A stretch of DNA of 64,000 nucleotides. Origin: Sphaerisporangium sp040683095 (GTDB taxonomy: Bacteria > Actinomycetota > Actinomycetes > Streptosporangiales > Streptosporangiaceae). How positions within the stretch are numbered: position 1 is the stretch's first letter; the number at the start of each line of letters is the position of its first letter. The notes below the pieces were generated by a model. That model was not told the origin of the DNA. It was given only the letters and a program-made list of their open reading frames with translations, and did not search any database. Location: positions 475,358 to 539,357 of the forward strand of contig NZ_JBFBCI010000001.1 in NCBI RefSeq assembly GCF_040683095.1, read 5' to 3'. This document shows positions 35,229 to 41,552 of this stretch, one piece after another. The position numbers were made by a program, and so were the translations under genes.

Positions 35229-35233
35229 GAGAG

Positions 35234-36031
35234 ATGTTGGATAGACGAACCGCTCCGTGGGGAGACACCATCTGGTTCGAGCCATCCGACATCAGTCTTG
35301 ATCCGCAATTCCTGGAAACCGGGGTGAGCCGGCCGCGAGAGCTGGACGCTCTGGCCGCCATAGTGCGCCCCGGTGACCTGATCATCGACGCGGGTGCCAG
35401 CCTCGGCTACCTCACCTGCTATCTCGCTCACCTGGCGGGTCCTTCGGGCCGAGTGCATGCGATCGAGCCGTCCACCGCCATGGCTGACCTGCTCGAACGC
35501 AACGTCACCGGTAACGGCTACAGCAATGTCACCATCTCCCGCCTGGCCCTTGGCGCCCGTGACGGACACGTGGATCTGTGGCTCAGCAGCTCCGACCTGG
35601 GAAGGCATTCTTTCTATGCGGCCAATGTGCTCAACCTAGGTGGATCCGAGCTGGTCGAGCAGTTGACCGCCGACCAGTACTGGCGACAGCGGCTCGCCTG
35701 CCGCCCGGTCGGGCTCTTCAAACTCGACGTCGAAGGTGCCGAGCAGGTCATCCTCGGCTCGGCCTCCGGCCTGCTGTCCGCCTGCCGAGAGGTGTGGATG
35801 GAGTTCTGGCCCGAAGGGATCGCCGCCGCTGGAGGGGACCCCTACGACGCGCTCACGCTCCTGCTGCGGTCAGGGTTCGCTCTGACCGGATGGGATCTGG
35901 TTACCGGTGAACACCAGCCCGTCAGTGATCCTCGCGACCTCGAAGCGGTCTTCACCCGTCTCGCCAGGTGGGTTATCGAGGATGGCCAGGACTTGTCCCC
36001 AATCCTCTACATTCATGCCCACCGGCCGTAG
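35234..36031 (+). CDS. FkbM-family SAM-dependent methyltransferase
   Basis: 265 residues. SAM-binding motif I is IIDAGASLGYLTCYLAHLAG, then VHAIEPSTAMADLLERNV, and the family hallmark FKLDVEGAEQVILGS. FkbM enzymes O-methylate natural products or sugars. The acceptor here is unknown. AGGAG lies so close to ATG 35234 that the next codon, TTG 35237, is an alternative start. It is translationally close to the second HisRS-like gene and ends the cassette operon 17 bp before the truncated desulfurase copy. Confidence 0.9.
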   Translation: MLDRRTAPWGDTIWFEPSDISLDPQFLETGVSRPRELDALAAIVRPGDLIIDAGASLGYLTCYLAHLAGPSGRVHAIEPSTAMADLLERNVTGNGYSNVTISRLALGARDGHVDLWLSSSDLGRHSFYAANVLNLGGSELVEQLTADQYWRQRLACRPVGLFKLDVEGAEQVILGSASGLLSACREVWMEFWPEGIAAAGGDPYDALTLLLRSGFALTGWDLVTGEHQPVSDPRDLEAVFTRLARWVIEDGQDLSPILYIHAHRP

Positions 36032-36047
36032 CAGAGAGTAACGGCGT

Positions 36048-36133
36048 GCTCGCCGCCCTTGACGGGGACCTCCAGGTCGGTGCCGAGCACGGCGGGGGTG
36101 CCCGTCCGGTGCCCTGCGGGGACGATCTCGCCG
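36048..36133 (-). pseudogene. truncated copy of the desulfurase gene 5' region
   Basis: Bases 36048-36124 match 30219-30295 with four mismatches, and the match resumes for about 10 bp after a 15-bp in-frame deletion. Read on the minus strand it still encodes EIVPAGHRTG followed by VLGTDLEVPVKGGE, as in residues 14-45 of the desulfurase, then breaks off. Start codon, riboswitch and the rest of the enzyme are missing. It marks the right border of the inserted cassette. Confidence 0.85.
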
Positions 36134-36262
36134 TCTCCGCAACCTCGGATGTCCGGATCCGGGGTCGGCCCGGGGCGAACTCCGGTGGGGTCTCGTGCGT
36201 TGGACGGGGAACGGCTCGCGCCCCCGGCGTGTCGTGACGTGCGCGGATCTGGAGGAGTGTTC

Positions 36263-37033
36263 ATGGATTGGGTTGCCGACCCCACGATCTGGATCGGGTT
36301 CTTCACCCTGGTCGCCCTGGAGATCGTTCTGGGCATCGACAACATCATCTTCATCTCGATCCTCGCCGGGAAACTACCGCCCGAGCAACGCGACCGGGCC
36401 CGCAAGGTGGGCCTCGGGCTGGCGCTGCTCAGCCGTCTGGCGCTGCTGCTGGCGCTGTCCTGGGTGGTGCGGCTGACGACGCCGCTGTTCGAGGTGTTCG
36501 GGCACGGGATATCCGGGCGAGATCTGATCCTGATCCTCGGAGGGCTGTTCCTGCTGGGCAAGAGCGTGTTCGAGATCGGCGACAGCCTGGAGGGCGGCTC
36601 CGGGCATTCCAGCGGCCGGGTGGCGGCGTCCTTCGGGGCCGTGATCGTGCAGATCATGCTGCTGGACGTCGTCTTCTCGCTGGACTCGGTGATCACGGCC
36701 GTCGGCATGGTGGACCAGCTCGGCGTCATGATCGCGGCGGTCATCGTCGCGGTGATCGTCATGCTCATCGCGGCCCGGCCGATCAGCGAGTTCGTCGAGC
36801 GGTATCCGAGTATCAAGATGCTCGCGCTGTCGTTCCTGGTGCTGATCGGCGTCGTGCTGATCGCCGAGGGTTTCGAGCAGCACATCTCCAAGGGCTACAT
36901 CTACTTCGCGATGGCGTTCTCGCTGGTCGTGGAGTTGCTGAACATCCGGGTGCGCAAGCGGGCGGGGCGGCAGCGCCCGGTGGAGCTGCGCGAGCGGTAC
37001 GAGGAGGCGCCGGAGCCGGAAGGGCGGGCCTGA
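36263..37033 (+). CDS. TerC-family integral membrane protein
   Basis: 256 residues with about seven membrane helices. EIVLGIDNIIFISILAGKLP and MLLDVVFSLDSVITAVGMV are the two acidic intramembrane motifs typical of TerC proteins, which are linked to tellurite resistance and, for some members, manganese export. ATG follows GGAGGAG. No yybP-ykoY manganese riboswitch is visible upstream. The P450 gene follows after 57 bp. Confidence 0.9.
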   Translation: MDWVADPTIWIGFFTLVALEIVLGIDNIIFISILAGKLPPEQRDRARKVGLGLALLSRLALLLALSWVVRLTTPLFEVFGHGISGRDLILILGGLFLLGKSVFEIGDSLEGGSGHSSGRVAASFGAVIVQIMLLDVVFSLDSVITAVGMVDQLGVMIAAVIVAVIVMLIAARPISEFVERYPSIKMLALSFLVLIGVVLIAEGFEQHISKGYIYFAMAFSLVVELLNIRVRKRAGRQRPVELRERYEEAPEPEGRA

Positions 37034-37078
37034 GGCGGCAGCCGCCTGAGCTGGATGTTTTGCGGGAAATTTCGCGTT

Positions 37079-37084
37079 TACGAT
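37079..37084 (+). promoter_or_regulatory. -10 box of the leaderless P450 gene
   Basis: TACGAT ends 6 nt before GTG 37091, with no Shine-Dalgarno sequence. It supports that start over the in-frame ATG at 37055. Confidence 0.45.
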
Positions 37085-37090
37085 GGCTTC

Positions 37091-38293
37091 GTGCAGTTCG
37101 ACCCATGGAATCCCGAGTTCGTCGCCCACCCGTACGACGTCTACCGCGAGCTCCGCGCGACCGCGCCGGTCAGCTTCTTCGAGCCCACCGGCCAGTGGCT
37201 CGTGGCCCGCCACGAGGACGTCAACGCGGCGCTGCGCGACCGCCGGCTCGGCCGGTCCTACCTGCACGTGGCCTCGCACGAGGAGTTCGGCCGGGCGGCC
37301 GAGCCGGAGTTCCAGGAGCCGTTCTGGCGGGTCGTCCGCGCCGGGATGCTGGACGTCGAGCCGCCCGTCCACACCCGGCTGCGCCGCCTGGTGTCCAAGG
37401 CCTTCACGCCGCGCATGGTCGAGGAGCTGCGTCCCCGCGTTCGGCGCATCGCCGGGGAGCTGGTGGACGCCTTCGTCGAGCGCGGCGGCGGCGACCTGAT
37501 CGCCGAGGTCGCCGAGCCGCTGCCCGTGACCGTCATCGCCGAGATGCTGGGCGTGCCCGAGTCCGACCGCCACCTGCTGCGCCCGTGGTCGGCGGATATC
37601 TGCGGCATGTACGAGCTGAACCCCTCGGACGAGGCCGCCCACACGGCCGTGCGCGCGGCGTCGGAGTTCTCCGACTACCTCGCCGGGCTCGCCGCCGCGC
37701 GCCGGGCCGACCCCGGGGACGACCTGATCAGCGCGCTCGCGCAGGTCGTGGACGAGGGCGACCGGCTCACCGAGGAGGAGCTGATCGGCACCTGCGTGCT
37801 GCTGCTGAACGCCGGGCACGAGGCCACCGTCAATGTGACCGGCAACGGCTGGTGGTCGCTGTTCCGCAACCCCGCCGAGCTCGAACGGCTGCGCGCCGAC
37901 CTCTCGCTGCTGCCCTCGGCGATGGAGGAGCTGATGCGCTACGACACCCCGCTGCAGATGTTCGAGCGCTGGGTGCTTCAGGACATCACCATCGGCGGGG
38001 TGGAGATCCCCAAGGGCGTCGAGGTGGCGCTGCTGTTCGGCTCGGCCAACCGCGACCCGGAGGTGTTCGCGGACCCGGACCGGCTGGACGTGGGCCGTAC
38101 GGACAACCCGCACATCTCGTTCGGGGCGGGCATCCACTTCTGCCTGGGCGCGCCCCTGGCCCGCGTGGAGCTCGCCGAGTCGTTCGGCGCGCTGCTGCGG
38201 ACGGCTCCCAAGCTGGAGCTCGTGGAGGAGCCGGCCTGGAAGCCGAACTACGTCATCCGCGGCCTGGAGTCGCTGAAGGTCACCGCCGGCTGA
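37091..38293 (+). CDS. cytochrome P450
   Basis: Soluble bacterial P450 of 400 residues. Heme ligand C351 in FGAGIHFCLGAPLAR, I-helix oxygen-binding LNAGHEATVN, K-helix ExxR in EELMR, and a PERF-like region. The N-terminus is FDPWNPEFVAHPYDVYRELR. The substrate cannot be deduced. It lies between terC and a MidA-like gene with no ferredoxin nearby, so electron partners must come from elsewhere. The start is set by a leaderless promoter. Confidence 0.93.
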   Translation: MQFDPWNPEFVAHPYDVYRELRATAPVSFFEPTGQWLVARHEDVNAALRDRRLGRSYLHVASHEEFGRAAEPEFQEPFWRVVRAGMLDVEPPVHTRLRRLVSKAFTPRMVEELRPRVRRIAGELVDAFVERGGGDLIAEVAEPLPVTVIAEMLGVPESDRHLLRPWSADICGMYELNPSDEAAHTAVRAASEFSDYLAGLAAARRADPGDDLISALAQVVDEGDRLTEEELIGTCVLLLNAGHEATVNVTGNGWWSLFRNPAELERLRADLSLLPSAMEELMRYDTPLQMFERWVLQDITIGGVEIPKGVEVALLFGSANRDPEVFADPDRLDVGRTDNPHISFGAGIHFCLGAPLARVELAESFGALLRTAPKLELVEEPAWKPNYVIRGLESLKVTAG

Positions 38294-38355
38294 GAGGGCT
38301 CCGGAGGCGGTCGAGCGTACCGAGGCAGACGGCCTGGTCGAGCGGCTGGGGCCGG

Positions 38356-39321
38356 TCAGGTCTTCCACTGGCCGAGCCAGCCGAAGCCCCCGAGGCCGTC
38401 CGGGTCGATCAGCTCGGCCTCCTCGGACGCGCGGGCGAGCGCCCGCAGGTAGCCGCCGGGGTCGGTGCCCGCGAGGCTGAGCGGGGGCCGGGCTCCGGTG
38501 ACGCCCAGATCGCGCAGGGCCTGTCGTTGCGTGGTCAACGTTGTGGACATCGCGCCGGCCCGCTCGCCCGCCGCCGCGCACGCGTCCAGCGCGACGTGTG
38601 CGGTGATATCGCAGGACCCGTCGGGTATGGCGGGTACGCACGCCCCGTCGCGGTACCCGGCGAGCGTGCCCAGGGGCGGGCGGTTATCCACAGGGTGTGC
38701 ATAATCGACGGCCACCGCGAGCCCGCGCGCGAGCCGGCTCACGACCGCCGCCCACGCCTCGTCGCGCGGCCTGCCGATCTCGGCGCGCAGGCCCGTCGAG
38801 CCGAGCGGCCACCACCGCTCCAGCCAGAGCCGGTCGGCTTCCTCCGGCGGGCCGTCCAGCCGCTCCGCGCCCGTCCGAGGGTCGACGAGGACGAGCCGCG
38901 GGCCGTCGGGCGTCTGCTCGGCGATGTCGACGGGCACGTTGTCCAGCCACTCGTTCGCGATCGCCAGCCCGGTGACGCTCTCGGGAAGAGCGGCCGTCCA
39001 GGCGATCTCCTCGGGAAGGCCCGCGGGCCGCGGTGAGAGGTCGACGGCCGTGACGCGCAGGCGCCCGGCGAGCTCCGGCTCGGCCACGCGCAGGATCTCG
39101 GCGACGAGCAGGCCGTCCCCCGAGCCGACGTCGACCAGGTCGAGCCGGTCGGGGCGGCCCAGCCGGGCGTCCACCGTGATCAGCAGGCGCAGCACCGCGG
39201 CGGCGAACACGGGAGAGGCGCCGACCGACGTGCGGAAGTGGCCGGAAGGGCGCTCGCGCATGTAAAAGCCGTCTTCGCCGTAAAGCGCCCGCTGGAATGC
39301 CTCCCGCCACGTCACCCACAC
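38356..39321 (-). CDS. MidA/NDUFAF7-type SAM-dependent methyltransferase
   Basis: 321 residues. DUF185 landmarks: FQRALYGEDGFYMRERPSGHFRTS, SAM motif LVDVGSGDGLLVAEIL, ANEWLDNVPVD and AVDYAHPVDNRPPLGTLAGY. In mitochondria this family methylates an arginine of the complex I 49-kDa subunit, the NuoD homologue. An orphan NuoD gene lies 9.4 kb to the left. The start (GTG 39321 or 39315) is uncertain because no ribosome site is evident. It converges with the P450 gene. Confidence 0.9.
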   Translation of the reverse strand: MWVTWREAFQRALYGEDGFYMRERPSGHFRTSVGASPVFAAAVLRLLITVDARLGRPDRLDLVDVGSGDGLLVAEILRVAEPELAGRLRVTAVDLSPRPAGLPEEIAWTAALPESVTGLAIANEWLDNVPVDIAEQTPDGPRLVLVDPRTGAERLDGPPEEADRLWLERWWPLGSTGLRAEIGRPRDEAWAAVVSRLARGLAVAVDYAHPVDNRPPLGTLAGYRDGACVPAIPDGSCDITAHVALDACAAAGERAGAMSTTLTTQRQALRDLGVTGARPPLSLAGTDPGGYLRALARASEEAELIDPDGLGGFGWLGQWKT

Positions 39322-39365
39322 GGCACTGGACGCTACCGGATTCGTCTGCAGTGCTCCGGCCTTCA

Positions 39366-39475
39366 GCTTCAGGCCGGGGGTGAAGCGGACTGTCCCGCGT
39401 AGCGGGCGGGGAAAGCCGATCCGCCGCCAAGGCGGATCGGCGTTTGACCGTCCTCTTGACGCCCTTGATGGACGG
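39366..39475. other. cluster of four consecutive hairpins, possible structured RNA
   Basis: In 110 bp: GCTTCA/TGAAGC (39366-39386), CCCGC/GCGGG (39394-39406), GCCGATCCGCC/GGCGGATCGGC (39415-39441, perfect 11 bp) and CCGTCC/GGACGG (39448-39475). The gap lies between the divergent MidA-like and DUF2520 genes. It may be a leader RNA of DUF2520-panC, a remnant of a mobile-element end, or a small RNA. I match it to no known class. Confidence 0.4.
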
Positions 39476-39586
39476 GGGTGATTCGCGCGGAAAAGCGGCC
39501 AAGAGGAGCCGAACCACGGTGGCCTGGGGCGTGCCCGTTACGCTGGACGACTGGGTTTCGATACGTCGAGGGTGAACGGGAACGTG

Positions 39587-40477
39587 ATGCGGACAAGCGA
39601 CCGGCCGGGACGCCTCGCCGTCGGCGTGCTCGGCGCCGGGCGGGTGGGCTCGGTGCTCGGTGCCGCGCTCGAGCAGGCCGGGCATCACGTCGCGGCCGCC
39701 GCCGGGGTGTCCGAGGAGTCGCGCCGCCGGGCCGCCGACCGTCTCGGCGTCGGGCTGTCCCGCCCCGAGGACGTCATCCACCAGGCCGACCTGGTGCTGC
39801 TCACCGTCCCGGACGACGTGCTGCCCGGCCTCGTCTCCGGCCTCGCCGCCACCGGCGTGGACCTGCGCGGCAAGATGCTCCTGCACGCCAGCGGCGCGTA
39901 CGGCCTCGGCGTCCTCGAACCGGCCACGGCCGCCGGCGCGCTGCCGTTCGCGATCCACCCCGTGATGACCTTCACCGGCAGGGACGACGACCTGCGCCGT
40001 CTCGTGGGCTGCTCGTTCGGCGTCACCGCGCCCGAGGCGCTCAGGCCCGTCGCCGAGGCCCTGGTCATCGAGATGGGCGGCGAGCCGGTGTGGGTCGCGG
40101 ACGAGGACCGCGCGCTCTACCACGCGGCCCTGGCCGGCGCCGCCAACCACATGGTCACGCTGATCGCCGAGTCGCAGGAACTGCTCAGGAAGATCGGGGT
40201 GGAGCACCCCGGCCGCATGCTCGGGCCTCTGCTCGGCGCGGCCCTGGACAACGCGCTGCGCCTCGGCCTGTCCGGGCTCACCGGGCCGGTCGTGCGCGGC
40301 GACGCGGGCACCGTGCGCAAGCACGTCGACGCGCTGATCCTCGCCGCGCCCGAGGCCGCGGACGCGTACATCGCGCTGGCCCGGCTCACCGCCGACCGCG
40401 CTCTCGCGGCCGGGCTGCTGAAGCCCGAGGCCGCCGAGCGCCTGCTCGACGCGCTCGGCGGCAACACATGGACGTGA
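39587..40477 (+). CDS. DUF2520 Rossmann-fold oxidoreductase-like protein
   Basis: 296 residues from ATG 39587; upstream GTGs at 39572 and 39584 are alternatives. N-terminal NAD(P)-binding motif VGVLGAGRVGSVLGAALEQAGH, then LVLLTVPDDVLPGLV and LLHASGAYGLGVLEP. The C-terminal helical domain (ALYHAALAGAANHMVTLIAES) resembles 6-phosphogluconate-dehydrogenase-like folds. It always seems to accompany panC in actinobacteria (Rv3603c-like), hinting at a pantothenate link, though the reaction is not known. panC starts 88 bp downstream. Confidence 0.87.
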   Translation: MRTSDRPGRLAVGVLGAGRVGSVLGAALEQAGHHVAAAAGVSEESRRRAADRLGVGLSRPEDVIHQADLVLLTVPDDVLPGLVSGLAATGVDLRGKMLLHASGAYGLGVLEPATAAGALPFAIHPVMTFTGRDDDLRRLVGCSFGVTAPEALRPVAEALVIEMGGEPVWVADEDRALYHAALAGAANHMVTLIAESQELLRKIGVEHPGRMLGPLLGAALDNALRLGLSGLTGPVVRGDAGTVRKHVDALILAAPEAADAYIALARLTADRALAAGLLKPEAAERLLDALGGNTWT

Positions 40478-40565
40478 CCCCCGGCACGCCCGGCGCGGCC
40501 GGGAGAACCGCAGAGACACCCGCGGCAGGGCCGGGCGCCCGGCCGCAGACCCCTGGAGGTGACGC

Positions 40566-41441
40566 GTGGACGTGATCGTCGCGCATGACCGTTCCGAGCT
40601 CCTCGCTGCGCGTGCGGCGCTCGGCGTCGGAGCCGAAAGCGCCTCCGAGGGGTCTCGGACACTCGCGCTGGTCCCCACGATGGGGGCGCTGCACGAGGGG
40701 CATCGCTCGCTGATCCGCCTCGCCCGCGAGCGCGCCGGGCACGTCGCGGTGAGCATCTTCGTCAACCCTCTGCAGTTCGGCCCGAACGAAGATTTCTCCC
40801 GCTATCCCCGGACGTTCGACGCCGACCTGGAGGTGTGCGCGGCCGAGGGCGTCGAGCTGGTCTTCGCCCCGGCGGCCGACGAGATCTACCTGCCCGACCG
40901 GCAGGTCGGCATCTCGTCCGGCCAGATGGGCACGATCGTCGAGGGCGCGTTCCGGCCGGGCCACTTCGACGGCGTGCTGACGGTAGTCCTCAAGCTGTTC
41001 AACCTGGTCAGGCCCGACATCGCGGTCTTCGGGCAGAAGGACGCCCAGCAGCTCGCGATGATCCGCCGCATGGTCGCCGACCTCGACCTGCCGATCACCA
41101 TCGTGGGCGCGCCGACGGTCCGCGAGCCGGACGGGCTCGCCCTGTCCAGCCGCAACCGCTACCTTTCGCCCGCCGACCGCGCCACGGCCCTGGCGCTCTC
41201 GGCGGCGCTGCGCGAGGGCGCGGCGCACAAGCGTCCCGAGGACATCCTCGGCGCGGCGCGGGCCGTGCTGGACGCCGCGGCCGTGGCCGACCCTCCGCTG
41301 GCGCTGGACTACCTGAGCCTGGTCGACCCGGCGACGTTCGCCGCCGTCGGCGCGGACCACGAGGGGGAGGCGATCCTCGTCGTGGCCGCCAAGGTGGGGG
41401 GTACCCGCCTCATCGACAACGTCGTGCTCACCGTCCCCTAG
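40566..41441 (+). CDS. panC: pantothenate synthetase
   Basis: 291 residues. It condenses pantoate and beta-alanine using ATP. VPTMGALHEGHRSLIRLARE carries the HxGH nucleotide-binding signature, followed by VSIFVNPLQFGPNEDFSRYPR, FGQKDAQQLAMIRRMV and GLALSSRNRYL. GTG 40566 follows GGAGG by 6 nt. The usual downstream partner panD is absent here; nadB-nadC follows instead. Confidence 0.96.
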   Translation: MDVIVAHDRSELLAARAALGVGAESASEGSRTLALVPTMGALHEGHRSLIRLARERAGHVAVSIFVNPLQFGPNEDFSRYPRTFDADLEVCAAEGVELVFAPAADEIYLPDRQVGISSGQMGTIVEGAFRPGHFDGVLTVVLKLFNLVRPDIAVFGQKDAQQLAMIRRMVADLDLPITIVGAPTVREPDGLALSSRNRYLSPADRATALALSAALREGAAHKRPEDILGAARAVLDAAAVADPPLALDYLSLVDPATFAAVGADHEGEAILVVAAKVGGTRLIDNVVLTVP

Positions 41442-41552
41442 TCCGGTACTTTGGGCTTTCACCTGCGATAACACCTTTTGTCCCACCCCCTCTGCCTCGC
41501 CTTCTTGCCTCGTCCTTTATCGTCATCTTGACGAATATGAGGGGAGCGATCC

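Noticed and set aside
36134..36262. yybP-ykoY manganese riboswitch before terC
   Set aside because: The conserved GGGGAGUA-type and cross-strand elements are absent.
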